A stretch of DNA of 64,000 nucleotides from Cryptomeria japonica (Eukaryota; Streptophyta; Pinopsida; Cupressales; Cupressaceae), in NCBI RefSeq assembly GCF_030272615.1, contig NC_081413.1, forward strand, positions 559,091,945-559,155,944, written 5' to 3'. Shown piece by piece: positions 1-12,479 of this stretch. Within the stretch, counting starts at the first letter, position 1. Every line of letters starts with the position of its first letter. The notes beneath the pieces are model-generated. The model worked only from the letters and a program-made list of their open reading frames with translations, had not been told where the DNA came from and ran no database searches. The position numbers and the translations under genes were made by a program.

Positions 1-2263
1 ATATTATATAAAATAAAATAAAATCTCTTGAAACTTAAAAAGTAAGAAAGGAAGATAAAAATAAGGATTACAAACGAGGGAAAAAGAACTAAAAAAATAT
101 GAACAACCTTCTCTAAAGTGGATAAATATTATAGAAAGATATAGATTTGGGGAAACGGATTATGAAGGAAGGGAGGACAGATTTTTCATGTAAAATAGAT
201 TCTGGAATGATTTGAAGGAGTCGCTCTACAAATTCAACTTGTCAACAATAGAGGGATTGACTCATTTTATCATTTAAGATTTTATTGATAATGTACTTTA
301 TGATTTAATTTCATCTACGAAACGGAATTTCACTTTTATTGTCGGAAATGTTGAAATCTGAAATTTTATTACTTTTGTTACAATTTCAATTGTGTGAACA
401 TAGAATACATTCATAATTGTGTGTAGATGATTTACATATGAAGACCACTGATAAAAAAATAAAATAAAATATTTGTTAATTGTCAGATTATATTGACTGA
501 AATAAAGTCAAATAAGATCAGATAAACAAATTTATTCAAAGCATGTTTTCAGAGTTTAAATATCTAATCGATGAAAGAATACATAGTTAATTATATGTGT
601 ATGAGTGTGTACATATAACTGATATTGAATATCTTGTATATGTTCAAATGATTGTAACCCTTTTCCATCTGTCTAAAATTTCTTGGTTTTACTAATATAT
701 AAAGCATGTATGGATACGATTAGAAAACATTAAAAGAAATACAAGTACTAAAATGAATAGTGCATAAACAATCATGTTAAGGTAATGATGTGCATAGATC
801 TAAAAATTGTTTGGAAAGGAATCAAGCATCTATGTAGAATTTGCAAGTAGAAATAAATAGTTTTGTTGCATGAAAGGAATATACTTTTGCATGAATCATT
901 ACATGGATGCTTGTTAAGGATGAATGAATTTGAAACATTATTACATAAAATGAAGAATAGAAATGTATGATGTGTCATTTTACTATGCATGCGTGTTTAG
1001 GAAAGCTTATCTTTTAGGATAGGGTGTCCAATGTGGATTTACAGAGGATGTGAACCTCTTATTGGGTTCACGTTTATATTAAATTTACTTTGGCCAAAGT
1101 TAGGGGTTCATTGGGATAGATGAACATTTCTTAGAAAAACTCAATTAATAAAGTCCTCTGCCACATCCTAATTGTTCACATAGCACATTCGAGTTAGGAG
1201 TTGCATGTAAATTAGGCTTGCAACAAGGTTCCCTCCTACTACTTATCTCAAGGTTGCTAGTCACTTTGAGTAGGGTCGACGGTTCTTTGTGTTAGGAATA
1301 ACTTAGGGGAAGCTAAGCCTTCGTGGTTGGGCATAAAAGTGCCTCAACTACGTTCTTGTTGCTCGATTAGCAGAAGGCCATGAGGTTAATGGAGATCAAA
1401 GGCTCTTCATTTTATATCATTGATATGTATCATGTACTATTTACTTATTATACTTGTACTTGAAAATGGAAATATTGATTTCATTATATGTATGAAAGAT
1501 GAATCATTGTACTCTCTTATGTAAAGGTACTAGTACTTGGATTTGTATGAATACATGGATTAATGATAAGATATCAATTAATTATACCTAAATTTTATTT
1601 AGTTTTCAAAATAATAAATTTTGTGTTATTAATTATATGGAGAAAATTATTATGGAACATGTGAGCCTTACAAAACCCTCCAAAATTTCTAACCCTATTA
1701 AAGCCCGCTCTCACTTATAATCTTCATTCATGGTCATGCCCTAGATTAGAAAAGGTTGCATAGGGCTATTAAATATATAGTATATTCATGGCCAACACCT
1801 TCCTTTTGGCTTTAAACTATCTCCATTACTACTCCATCGATAAACATCCCCATGTCTCCATTTTTCCCACACACACCCCTCCATAATTGATTGTGCTTCC
1901 TCTTTCTCCTCATACTCCAGGAGCCAATCAATAAAAATATATGCAATGTTTGAGTTGGTGCAATACTTGTAATTTCAGTTCACATACACCTTCCCTAGTA
2001 TCATTTTAATTAACTACAACATCATTGGGGAATGTAAGTGAAATACATTTATGAGTCTCTCATAAAAGATTTTTCCCCTAAACACATTTTGTCTCTCATG
2101 CACATGCAATCAAGAAGTTTTCTCCATATTTATTTTATTCCAATCTCCTAGTGAGATTTACTAACTCCCTTGCTACTTACACACAAGTTTTTCATTGTCT
2201 CCATCACCATTCATTAATCTCAGTTAAGTGAGTTGTTGCCATCTCTACATCCATTAATGTCCA
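1..2263. other. AT-rich DNA, no gene recognised
   Basis: Both strands are rich in stops. The longest minus-strand frame (772-990, 72 codons) has no recognisable motif and looks like chance. The part from about 1000 to 1400 is somewhat richer in G+C and reads like old repeat sequence, but I find no partner copy in the window. The stretch from about 1640 to 2263 lies just downstream of the minus-strand RNase H scrap and could be the 3' end of that LINE. Confidence 0.5.
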
Positions 2264-2446
2264 TTATTGGAATTGTCCTTTCCTTCTAATCATATTTATT
2301 AAACCATTCCAAATATCCTCCAAATCTAGATTGTTTCCCACCTCCTCTCTATCCAATGCCCACCTAGCCAAATAGTCCACAAGTGCATTCCCTTCATGGT
2401 AGATGTGAGAAATTTGATTTTTTTTGCGTTCTCCAATATCCACCAC
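2264..2446 (-). pseudogene. LINE RNase H domain fragment
   Basis: A 60-codon minus-strand frame contains ISHIYHEGNALVDYLARWAL. This matches the end of the RNase H domain carried at the C terminus of plant LINE (L1-type) polyproteins, where a histidine-x-x-x-glutamate-glycine-asparagine stretch and an AD-x-LA motif are typical. Here VDYLA replaces ADYLA. In an intact element the domain degrades RNA in RNA:DNA hybrids during target-primed reverse transcription. No reverse transcriptase is seen just upstream on this strand, so this is a detached 3' fragment. It may belong to LINE-A (12480-23500) or to another copy. Confidence 0.6.
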
Positions 2447-2464
2447 ATTGAAAATAAAAATTTA

Positions 2465-2690
2465 TCTTAATAGGCCTTTGGTCTATTGGTGAAGTTGAAA
2501 GGTTCTTAATGAGACCACTAGGGATTAAGTATTTTTAAGTGTAAGGTTGTGACATGAAAAAGAGATGACGTCAGAATTGTGCCCCAAATAAATTTGGCAA
2601 AATGGATAACCCTTAGTTCTTGGCTCTTAGAAAAAGAGGTTCTCGTACTCGTATTAGGTAGTAAAAACAAATTTGTGAACAAACCTCCAT
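2465..2690 (+). repeat. Possible tRNA-derived SINE
   Basis: TGGTCTATTGGTGAAG near 2475 resembles a polymerase III A box, and AGGGATTAAGTA about 45 bases later could be a worn B box (consensus GGTTCRANNCC). The unit then runs about 170 bases into an A-rich tail with several AAAA runs. No second copy or target duplication was found, so this rests on the box-like motifs alone. Confidence 0.25.
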
Positions 2691-2785
2691 AAAAAAGGAT
2701 AATAAAAGTTTATTAGTTTCCAATTTTGTGTTCATCTATGTTTGATGACATTTATAACAATCTAAGAATTGTTGAAATAAAGATT

Positions 2786-3286
2786 GTGCTCTAATACCAT
2801 GTTGAATTTTGCAACACAAGACTATGCGATTAAACAACAAACTATAATACCTTCCATAAACAAAAGTAGCAAGACAAATATGTCATTTCCTCAAAAGAAA
2901 AGATTACAAGATGAAGTTAAAATGCATAATGGTGTGCTTATATAGAGAGCACAAGGATGCCTTAAACAAAATCTAGGAGAACTAAAGTGCAAGCATGAAG
3001 AGATTAAAAAAACTCAACTCTAGCTAAAATAGATGCACAAAAGATAAACTAGATGCACAACTAAAGCAACTAAAAGCACAACTAAATGAACTTAAGCAAA
3101 AAAAGAAAAACTAGTTGTAAAACTACTCTAGCCGAAATGTCCTTTTGAATGTATGCATTTCCAACCCAATCATCTTCTCGTGCTCGAGACTATCTAGTCC
3201 GCTTGAACCGTTTCCTCGTTGATTCCATCCATGATTTTTTTAGATTCAATTGCCAATATCTTCCCTTTGTGATCTCTAACCATGCA
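2786..3286 (-). mobile_element. LTR and primer site of a truncated minus-strand Copia element
   Basis: On the minus strand TGGTATTAGAGC (complement of 2788-2799) matches the initiator-tRNA-Met primer binding site of Ty1/copia elements. Directly before it lies a segment that starts TG and ends CA in plus orientation (2800-3286, about 490 bp) and holds a TATA-like CTCTATATAAGC on the minus strand (complement of about 2936-2948). This is the expected arrangement for a 5' LTR plus primer site. The internal region should lie left of 2786, but no gag or pol is seen and no second LTR is in the window. The outer LTR edge is a guess from the terminal dinucleotide. Confidence 0.45.
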
Positions 3287-4116
3287 GTTTGTTAGACTTG
3301 TGTGAATATTGTCATTGTTTTTATTGATGTCAAACTAGTTATCCAGTTTGGTTCAAATGGTATATGCGGATGATAAGATGCTATATATGTATGCATAGTT
3401 GGTATGTGCAAATGATGTATGCAATTTTGGTATTGCTAGGATATGATGGAGTAAGGTGTAGATGATATACTAGAGTCATTTCTGGAAGATCCTCATCTCC
3501 AAAATCTCGAGTTATGTTTACACTAGTCTCGGTATTAGCTGTGTGTTCTGGTATCAACTATTTCAGTTATGCCAGTTGTATCTTTTATGTCTCGTGGTTC
3601 GGTATTTGTGGGATGCGTAGCATTCATGTGTTTTGGAGTTTTTATGCTTGGAATTTTGTGTTTATGGGTTAGTATCTATGGGTTTGGTTGACCCCTATTC
3701 TATTTCGGTAATTAAGGTATATGCATTAGAGAATGAATTGTGTAAAGGAAGTGTATAGAGATCTTGTGGAGATTGAATTGGTTATCATATTTTTGGATTA
3801 ATTCTTTATTGGATAATGTGTTGTGCTTGACCGACATATTATCCCGGTGTGTAAGATTTCTGGTATATATAGAAAGTATGGATAAAAGAATGAGTGGTAT
3901 GAAGTAGTGTGAAGTGCGAGGTGTAGACAACAAAATAGTTGGAGTAGAGTAAGAGTGTAGATAAGTGTTGCAGTAATCCTTCATTGGACCTGCTACAGGT
4001 GTTTGTAGATAGTGGTACAAAGATTTTTTACCGGTCCCTTCAACCAATCCAACACAACTTTCTCTTAAAGGACCGTGGTTTCCTCATGTTGATCTATTAA
4101 AGTTAATTTTCATAAA
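3287..4116. other. Unassigned DNA left of Copia-1
   Basis: No gene recognised. A 111-codon minus-strand frame (3712-4047) is the longest open stretch; its product has no motif I know and its composition (many Ile, Leu, Ser, His, Tyr) fits AT-rich noncoding DNA. Short TATATAT-containing stretches occur near 3390 and 3865. Confidence 0.4.
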
Positions 4117-4121
4117 TCCTT

Positions 4122-5040
4122 TGTTGGGATTAAGGTGTCTTGACCTTTGAAAGTCCTAACATTGGCTTTTGAAACTATTTATACAATATTCTAGGTTTAA
4201 TTTTACTAGCATACTCGATAATTTTGTTTGCACATGTTCTTTTGTCATCTAGTGGGAGTTGGTAGTTGATTTGTCATCCTTCTAGGAAGGTCACATGCAA
4301 TATGTTGTCCACACATGGAAGTATGTGCCCCACTTAGAGGATCTTAGATTCTTATTAGGCAAGTGACAATTGTCATGCAATGACAAAAATCTATGACACA
4401 CCTACCTATAATAATTTAGGACAACCTTTGACAACTTATGACAACTGGTTATTATTGGAGGTAGGTGCCCATGCATGCAAGGTTCTTGCATGTGTGAGGG
4501 TTCTTTCATTTTGAGGGATCTAATTTCATGTAAGAGATGCACCCAAGTTGGAAGATTCTGATGACAATTTATGATAGTGCTTTTAATGCAGATAGGTTAT
4601 ATGCATGTAAGTGTTGTGGATGTCGAGATAATTCTTACAGGCTCATATTAGTGCCACTTGGACTTACATCTTCATTTTTTGCTCTTTCTCTAATGCATTG
4701 TAAGAGCATAATAGTGTTGTTATTGTTCAATTTGTTTTACAAATGAAGTATTATGCTTCTAGAATCAATCTAGGTTGTGGGTTGACGTGAATACTCCTAT
4801 TGAAGAAGCTATTGTAGTGGGTTGTATTGTACTCAATTTTTTCAATAATATACAAAGTATTGTGGTTTTGGAGTGTGGGATTTTTCTCCCAAAAGGTTTT
4901 TAGCCATGTATATCTTGTGTTTATCTCTCTCATTATGGATTTCTCCTTTTGTAACAATTGAAGATTTGTAAGAAAATTTTCACACTCTCCTCCACTAAAT
5001 TAGTGTTAGGAAGCATTTTTTGCACCTTTGTCTGCTTTCA
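4122..5040 (+). repeat. Copia-1 5' LTR
   Basis: The repeat starts TGTTGGG and ends TTTCA, three bases before the primer site. It aligns along its length with 9089-10026, including GCATACTCGATAATTTTG against GCATACTGGACAATTTTG. The TATA region seen in the 3' copy is eroded here. Confidence 0.9.
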
Positions 5041-5042
5041 AT

Positions 5043-5055
5043 TGGTATCAAAGCC
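5043..5055 (+). promoter_or_regulatory. Copia-1 primer binding site (tRNA-iMet)
   Basis: TGGTATCAAAGCC differs by one base from the usual plant Copia site TGGTATCAGAGCC, complementary to the 3' end of initiator tRNA-Met. It sits two bases after the 5' LTR, as expected. Confidence 0.85.
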
Positions 5056-5178
5056 TAGCCATTTCTGGTTCCATTGTTGGGTGGCAAATTTTTTATACTA
5101 ATCTCAGTTTGAGTGGGAGCTTTTGCAAATTATTTTTAAAATCTTGTTGAAGAAAGAAGATGACAAAACATCTATAAA

Positions 5179-5940
5179 AGTTGAGATGGAGAAATTTAAT
5201 GGAAGAAACTTTGAACTATGGATGTTGAAAATGGAGGATATGCTTGTAGATTGAGATCTATGGGTTGCAATATCTGATATAATACCAGTCTCTATGGCTC
5301 AAGATGTTTGGGATGTGACTGATTGAAAAGCTAAGGGCCTCATAAGGCTTTGTTTATTAATATCTAGGTTATTGAATTTCCAAAAAGAGAAGGTTGTGAT
5401 AGATCTTTGGAAGAAGCTTGAAGATGTTAATCAGGCTAAATCCGGGTGGTAAGTTTTTTTATGAGAAAGAAAATGTATTCTTTGAAGAAGGGGGATAAAT
5501 TGTAGAACACCTCAATACATTCAATATGATAGTTACTCTATTGGTGATTGTTGGTGATAAGATCAAGGAGGATGAGGTAAAATTTTGTTGTGTTCTTTTC
5601 TGGACTCATGGGACCATCTAGTTATGGCTATTGGGGTACAAGCACCATGCTCAAGATGGATGAGATGGTAATATTGTTACTTTCTAAAGAGATGCACATG
5701 GAGAATTCCAAGTCAGCTAAGGATGCTCTTGTAGTTTGTGGTAAATTGAAAGAGAAAGGCAAGAAGGACAAGAAAGATGAAAGAGGCAGATCCAAATACT
5801 GTGGGAGATGTAAGTATCCTATAAAGTTCAAGGCAAAATGTTGGAATTGTGGCAAAATAGGTTACCTTTGTAAAGGATGTAAGGAGGAGAAAAACAACAA
5901 GAAGAAAAAATTCAAGTTAGATTCATAAAATCCTCTCAGA
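5179..5940 (+). pseudogene. Copia-1 gag remnant with worn zinc knuckle
   Basis: The start of the Copia capsid region is readable at about 5179-5260 (VEMEKFNGRNFELWMLKMED), followed by a stop. The later frame 5590-5928 ends in a lysine-rich stretch with CWNCGKIGYLCKGC at about codons 82-95. This is a CCHC-type nucleocapsid knuckle in which the histidine is replaced by tyrosine and the last spacing is altered. Gag packages element RNA into virus-like particles; this copy has several stops and frameshifts and cannot be functional. Confidence 0.8.
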
Positions 5941-7150
5941 TGATGGTTGATATATTCAAGTTGCATCTTTTCACATGACCTCACATCAAGGTTGGTTTAC
6001 AAAATATGCAGGATATGATGGTGGAAAGGTGTATCTTGGTGATTAATCTCATTTGAATATTGATGGTCATGGAAGAGTCAAGATTAGATTCTGTGATGGT
6101 AGAGTGAAGGAGATTGATGATATTCTACACATCTTAGATTTGGCACAAAATCTACTATTTGTAGTGAATTTAGTGTTGTGAGTGTGTAGGTTATTTTCTT
6201 GCATGGTGGATGCAACATGAATAAAGTTTATATGGTACTTGCTACCCTGTATAAGATAAGTGTATGCATGATACAGTACAATAGTACTTTTGTGGAGCAA
6301 AAGAAATGGGTTCTAGCTTCTTCATCCTTACTACTAAATCGAGTTGTGAAGAGGTCCATTGCTTGTACATCTGATGGTAATTATTTCTAGGTAACTGAGG
6401 GTGCCAATGCTTTGCAGTTGGAGCTTCCAGTAGAGGACAATGTTATGCAACCAAAGACTTGGTCACATAGGTGAGAAGGGTCTCAAAACCTTGAATAATA
6501 AATGCCTTGTAGAGGGGTTTGATTTATGATTGTAATCTTGAGTTCAATTTTTGCAAACACTGCATTTATGGAAAGCAACCCATGTTTAATTTTACTCTAG
6601 TTCTCACAACTCTTCTAGGTTGTTGGACTTGATATATTCTAATGTTTTTGGCCATGTTAATGTTCCTTCGATTTCAAAATCTACGTATTTTGTATCATGT
6701 ATTGGTGATTATAGTAGAAGGACATTTGTTTATTTTCTCATAAGTAAATCTAAAGTATTGGTCGGTTTAAGAAGTTTAAGGCTCTTGTTGAGAATGAAAC
6801 ATGTAGAGAGATTAAGTGTTGGAGGATTGACAACAATGATGAATTTTGTTTGGTATATTTCAACAGGTTCTATAAGGGCCATGGGATTGAGAGGCATAAG
6901 ACAAATCTACACGCCCCTCAAAAGAGTTTTGGGCCAAAACTATAACCACTACTTATTATTTGGTAAACAAATATCCTATATCAACACTTGTTGATAAGAC
7001 ACCTATGGAGGTGTGGTCAAAAAATAAGATTTCATTGAGAAATCTCAAAGTATCCAATTTATAAGCTTATGCTCATGTTTTGAGTGAAAAAAGATCTAAG
7101 TTAGAAAATAAGGCTATTAAGTGCATCTTTATTCTCTACGATGTCAGTGT
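5941..7150 (+). pseudogene. Copia-1 protease, pre-integrase and integrase remnant
   Basis: Near 5960-6010 the frame reads ASFHMTSHQGWFTKYAGYDG, the sequence that follows the aspartic protease active site in Copia polyproteins; the preceding DSG triad is destroyed. The pre-integrase zinc region (about 6440-6620) keeps NKCLVEG and FCKHCIYGKQP. The integrase core begins at 6620 with LDLIYSNVFGHVNVPS and continues to FVSCIGDYSRRTFVYFLISK. The first catalytic Asp survives in GDYSRR; the second (NGGE block) is not recognisable. In-frame stops and frame changes occur throughout. Confidence 0.8.
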
Positions 7151-7450
7151 TAAAGGGTACAAGCTTTGAGATCTAGTGAAAATGAAGGTTCTCTAAAATA
7201 GAAGTGTCATTTTCAAATAGATGAAATCTTGCACTATTGAGTTGCATCTAGAGAAAGAGGAGAAACAAAACAAGGAGGTAGTTTAGGTTCCTTCTACCCT
7301 TGAGAGAGAATAACTATGAGCTCCTAGCAAACCCAATGATGTGGAGAGCTCTAGAAATTCTAAAACTTAATATGAAAATGAGAATCTCAATCTCAACCTT
7401 TAAGGAGGTCTATGAGAATCAAACAATAATCAGATAGGTTTGGTTATTCA

Positions 7451-9020
7451 ATGTTATATTCTAGTTGGATTTTCACTTTGATTGCTAACATTGATGAACC
7501 TAGGACTACTAGAGAGGTTTTGGGTAAGAATGATAAAATTTTTTGGATGAAAACCATGGATGAAGAGATGAAATCTTTGAATAAGAAGAATACATGGGAT
7601 CAAGTACTTTTTCCTGAAGGATGTAAGCACATGGGATGCAAATGGGTGTTCAAGAAAAATTATGGTCTTGATGGTAGTGCTAAGTAAATAAAGCATGGTT
7701 GTTCACGAAGGGGTATTCATAGGTTGAGGTAATAGATTGTGGCAAGATTTTCTCTCCCATTGTAAAGCTAACATCAATTCGGTTCTTGTTATCACTTGCT
7801 ACAAAATCAAGCAAATGGATGTGAAGACAACATTCCTTCATGGTGATTTGCAGGAAGAGATTTATATGTCACAACTAGAGCATTTCATGGTGAAAGGTTA
7901 GAAAAAATGGTTTGCAAGTCAAAAAAATCTTTGTATGCTCTAAAACAATCTCCAAGAATGTGGTACCATAAGTTTGATACCTATGTACCAAGTTCGTGAT
8001 TTCAGAGGTTTAAATTCGATCATTGTGTTTACTCTAAAATTGATATTGGTCGCATTCTCATTATCACACTATGCATAGATGATATGTTACTATTTAAGAA
8101 TGGATATTTAATTTTTGACTTGAATTATTAGTTGTTAGCACAATTTGAAATGAGATCTATGTGTAGCTAGGCACATTCTAGCTATGGAGATAATAAGAGA
8201 TAGAGCTAATAGAAATCTTTGATTAAGCCAAAGTATGTGAATTCAATGTTGGAGAGATACAACATGACAACATGTATATCCACAATGCTTCTTGTTGCTA
8301 TAGGAATGAAGTTATTTGTTGAGGATTGTTTGAAATCTTCTATTTAGGTGGACGACATGGTTAGTGTACCATATGCAAGTGTTTTTTACAGTCTTATTTA
8401 TGTTATGGTCTATACTAGATGTGATTTGGCCAAGTAGTGGTAGACTTGAATCGATATATGACTAGTCTTGAACGGGTGCATTGGGATGCAATACCGAGAG
8501 TGTTCAAATATTTGAGGGGTACTTTAAGCATTCTTTGAGTTTTCATGGTTATCCTACTAGACCTCAACATTTGGTGAGTATCCATGGATATGTGGATTAA
8601 TATTGAGCAAATGATATTGATAGTAGAGGATCCACTAGTGGTTATGTTTTTACTATGTTCAGTGGTGCTATTAGTTGGACAAATGAATGAAAAGTTGTTG
8701 TCACTTTTTCCATGACAAAATCAGGTATATAGAAAGTACTCATGCTTGTAAAGAATCAATTTGGTTTAGATGATTGTGTTTGGATATAGGGTTCGATGTA
8801 GAATTGATTTCTATCTGTTGCGACAATTAGAGTGCCATTTTCTTAGCAAAGAATTCGACTTTCCATGCCTGAACAAAGTACATTGATGTTTAGTTTCATT
8901 TTGTTTGAGATATCATAGAGGATGTAAAGATTAAATTGGAGAAGATTGACACTTTGGAAAATGTTGCAAATCCATTGACAAAACCTTGCGAGCACAAAGA
9001 AGTTTGGATGGTGTTCTAGT
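7451..9020 (+). pseudogene. Copia-1 reverse transcriptase and RNase H remnant
   Basis: The frame 7451-7687 carries WMKTMDEEMKSLNKKNTWD and KHMGCKWVFKKN, the N-terminal start of the Copia reverse transcriptase (RVT_2). Further on QMDVKTTFLHGDLQEEIYMS lies at about 7812-7870. The catalytic YVDD box is present as CIDDML at about 8070-8087, with Tyr replaced by Cys. RNase H is recognisable from about 8585 to 8700 (DIDSRGSTSGYVFTMFSGAI). The 3' end near 8950-9010 reads as the usual tail before the polypurine tract. Multiple stops make it a dead copy. Confidence 0.85.
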
Positions 9021-9076
9021 CTTGTGGGCCTCTCAGTGCCTTGCAGTTAATTGATAAGTTCTTGAAAGGTCTCAGA

Positions 9077-9088
9077 TAAGGGGGAGAA
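9077..9088 (+). promoter_or_regulatory. Copia-1 polypurine tract
   Basis: ATAAGGGGGAGAA directly abuts the TG of the 3' LTR. This is the plus-strand DNA priming site of LTR retrotransposons and fixes the element's orientation. Confidence 0.85.
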
Positions 9089-10026
9089 TGTTGGGATTAA
9101 GGTATCTCAACCTTTCCAAGTCCTAATATTTCTACTTAGTTTATTTATTTAATATTTGGTTTAATTTTACTAGCATACTGGACAATTTTGTTTGCACATG
9201 CTATTTCATCATCTAGTGGGAGTTGGCATGTTGACTTGTCATCCTATTGGGAAGGTGAAATTGAATATTTTGTTCTCACATGGAAGAAGTCATCCCACTT
9301 AGAGTATCTTGGATTCTTCTGAGGTAGGTGACAAGTGTCATCTAATGATAAATTATGACAAGATTCTATGACACACCTACCTATGATAGTTTATGACAAC
9401 TTATGATAACTATCTCTTCATGGGGGCAGGGGCCCATGCATGCAAGGTTGATGCATGTGTGAGGCTTCTTGCATTATGAGGAATCTGATTACATGTAAGG
9501 GAGGCACCCAAGTTGGAAGATTCCTATGACAGTTTATGACAATGCTTCACATGTGGATATGTTGTATGCATGCAAGTGTTGTACATGTTTAGGTATTTCT
9601 TACAGGGTCAAATTAGTGCCTCTTGGACTTAGGCCTCAAGTTTGGTCTCTTTCTCCTATGCATTGTAAAAGTATAAAAACCTTGTTATTGTTCAAGTTGT
9701 AGTTTCGAGTTGTTCTGCAACTGAAGTGTTATGTTGAGGAAATCAATCTATGTTGTGGGTTGATGTGAATACTCATGTTGAAGAAGCTATTTTACTTAGG
9801 TTGTACTATTCTCACTATTTTAAGTAATATACAAAATACCATGATTTTAAAGTGGGGTTTTCTCTTGAAAGGATTTTCCCTATGTATATCTTGTCTTTAT
9901 AGTGTTTATCTCTCTTTGTATGTGTTTCTCCTTCTGTAACAATTTAAGATTTGTAAGAAATTTTTCACTATCTACCCCACTAGAATATTGTTAGGAAGCA
10001 TTTTTTTGCAAATTTGATTCCTTTCT
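9089..10026 (+). repeat. Copia-1 3' LTR
   Basis: The repeat starts TGTTGGGATTAAGG and ends CTTTCT where the 5' copy has TTTCA, so the terminal CA is mutated. TATAAAA at 9672-9678 is a plausible promoter box; the 5' LTR has a degraded version at the matching place. Confidence 0.88.
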
Positions 10027-10031
10027 TCCTA

Positions 10032-10870
10032 CTCCAAAGGGGTCCATTCTACTTCAAACCTAGGGTCAATGGACAAAGAACCTCTAAAGCCCCATGAATG
10101 AGGGGAACCATCAATCCTAAACACCTTTTCGTCAATCTATTATCCCAAGATGTCAAGCAACTATGTTTTAAACTCTGGCCACTTGCCACATTATTCACCA
10201 CTTGCATAATGGCCACTTCCACTTGTACATCCTCTCTACAATCAACTTATTTTTTTGAAATATCCTTTAGCTCCTTTCCTTTCAAATTTTCTAAATGACT
10301 AAATTTGGGCTTCCTCTCCATATATTGGAAAAAAAACACTCTTTTTTTGTGGTTTTCCATTTGATAAACATGTTCATCAAGTTGGTTAGCCACAAAGAAA
10401 TCTAACTTAGAACCTCCACAAAATTCTAGCATTCCACAATGATTTAGTGCAAGAGAAAATGGTCCATTATTTCCTCCTCCCTCATGTATAATGAACATCT
10501 ATGTGGACCCTGCAATAATTGTTTCTACAGTCTCTCCCTTGTTAAAATTCTACATTGGATGGTTGTCCAATCATTCCCGCCTTAGGAAGTTCATCTTTAT
10601 TCTAACATAGTTGTATTGGCTAATCTTCCTTTTCAGCTACCACCTCCTCTATTTTATTCCATATTTTGACATTATAATTACTAGTCTTCAATCCACACCA
10701 TTTGACCTCATCTTCCCCAAGATCTAGTATAATTATTCTCTCTTTAAATATTTTTGGCATTCTTGATTTCTATATCTCATCAAGGTCTAACCCTTGCAGA
10801 GATTTCCATTGCAACTCCACCATACCATTCACCTCAATCCTTTACAAGTAATCTGTTGGGTCTCAAAATT
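10032..10870 (-). pseudogene. Coding-like minus-strand remnant, possibly LINE ORF1
   Basis: The minus strand can be read with few interruptions as protein-like text: about 10870-10560 gives VELQWKSLQGLDLDEI, GEDEVKWCGLKTSNYNVKIW and KIEEVVAEKED, and 10498-10247 gives an 83-codon frame with NNGPFSLALNHCGMLEFCGG. The acidic, Trp- and Cys-bearing text is not what random AT-rich DNA yields. I do not recognise a domain. Neighbouring LINE pieces on the same strand make a decayed LINE first ORF the likeliest source. Copia-1 inserted directly at its left edge. Confidence 0.35.
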
Positions 10871-11720
10871 GCTAGATTTTGGCCAACTAACGAGATCAAC
10901 TCAAGGTTGTAATTCCCCTATACTTCAAGCTTTGTGTAGGCCTAGGTAGGTGTACCTCTTATGTTTTAAAGCAAATTATGAATATTTTACATACAAGTTT
11001 CTACTCTTAACTATCTAGGATTCTTGACTTTTATCTCTAAGTTATCTAACAGATTTGTAGGTTCCCACTTGCAAATAAAAGAGATTTCAATTGAATAAGT
11101 ATAGGTTTAGATCAATGCCTTCTCTATTGGGTTAACAAAGTCAAATATAAGTCTCTCACAGGTTTCTTATGACAACCTAGATAGGCGCTTGACCTATCAA
11201 CTATTCTACCTTCACTATCTTCCACTTGATCTCCTTATGACTATGTCATGTCTATTTAATGACTAATTCTCTCCTTGAGAGAAAAACTAAGATGACACAC
11301 ACATATCAAGAATTACAAGTTTTGGATGTAAACTATGAGAATAGATATAATTAATTGAATCATAACAGATTATCACAAACCAAGATAAAGAACCCTTTTT
11401 TGACAAATGCATATACTCAATGAGAAAAGACACCATTTTAATAGGAATATAATATTATGGATTTTAGATACAAGACATTTTTACATTATGCCTTTCTCCT
11501 TTTATCCTCCTCTTTCCTCTTGTTTTTCCTCTTATTTTTTATGTTACCTTCCATATCTACATTTTTTCTCCACTTATATATGTGGTTGAATGGGCACCAT
11601 ACCCTTGTTGGGGTGAAAAGTCACCATTTTACATGAAAACTAACAAAATCCTTTGAAAAATGATAATAGACTAGTTTAGTTGATAACTCCATTTTAAACT
11701 ATCTTTCAGTATTTTGCTTG
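10871..11720. other. Unassigned DNA
   Basis: No gene recognised. Short plus-strand frames (for example 11407-11589, rich in Phe, Tyr, Ser) look like translated pyrimidine-rich noncoding DNA. Confidence 0.4.
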
Positions 11721-12050
11721 GTTGATAGCCGAAAACACCACCTTAGCATCTGAGATTTTTATTCAAAGTAGGAAACTTCATTTTCTGAATGGGTCTTCAT
11801 CAGATTTTCATTTTGCCTTCATTTTCATTCCCAGTCAACATCAGTTTCATGTCAGGTCGAACTAATAGGCTTTATGCATGATTAAATATTTCTTATGGTC
11901 TTCTCTATGGTTGGCAGCCCAAAACACCTCTTATGGACTTGAGATTTTAATTGGAGCTTGGAAGTTTCATTTTATGAAATGGGTCTTCATTAGATTGCCA
12001 TTTTTTACTCATTTTCATTTTGAGTTAACATCATCTTTCTTGTAGGTCGA
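11721..12050 (+). repeat. Direct repeat, about 140 bp, period 189
   Basis: A unit beginning GTTGATAGCCGAAAACACC at 11721 and ending AGGTCGA at 11860 recurs at 11910-12050 as GTTGGCAGCCCAAAACACC to AGGTCGA. Both contain GGGTCTTCATYAGATT and an ATTTTCATT run. A third scrap (GTCAACATCC to TCAGGTTGA) follows at about 12070-12095. No coding capacity was seen; the parent repeat is unknown. Confidence 0.7.
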
Positions 12051-12479
12051 AATCACAACCTTTCTGCAGTCAACATCCATATTACATCAGGTTGATAATA
12101 TTTTTGAATAGGTAAACAATAGTTTGAAGGGGGGAATGCCTTAGGGTAGTGCTAGGATAGTTTAGGATAGGTTTTAGGGCGATTAGGAATGATTCGACAT
12201 TAGTTTCTAGGTATAATTTTCAAAGTATTCATAGGTATAAAGAGATGAAGGGATATTATAATGGTAACACACTTTGGAACAAGCACATGGCATATTTGGA
12301 GGGATTATGGGAAAGACATGGACACCCCAACTTGAGGTATGAGAGAAATGAGAGGTTTAGTATGCTTAGGATATTTAGACTCTTTATGACTCGAAGGGGA
12401 TAGAGGTTTGTGTGAAATATAAGGTAGCTTAATAACCTTTCATGGAGGTCCATTGAATTGATTTATTCATATCATTTTC

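Larger units (their letters stand above)
4122..10026 (+). mobile_element. Copia-1: full-length degenerate Ty1/copia retrotransposon
   Basis: Two related LTRs (4122-5040 and 9089-10026) flank a 4-kb interior with, in order, primer site, gag, protease remnant, integrase, reverse transcriptase, RNase H and polypurine tract. Integrase before reverse transcriptase defines the Copia superfamily. The flanks carry TCCTT (4117-4121) and TCCTA (10027-10031), a 5-bp target duplication with one mismatch. The LTRs start TGTTGGGATTAAGG; they differ at very roughly 15-20 % of sites by eye, and the reading frame is broken many times, so the insertion is old and inactive. Confidence 0.93.

Noticed and set aside
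3712-4047. A 111-codon minus-strand frame as a possible gene
   Set aside because: The composition is that of translated AT-rich DNA; no motif, splice signal or homologue in the window.
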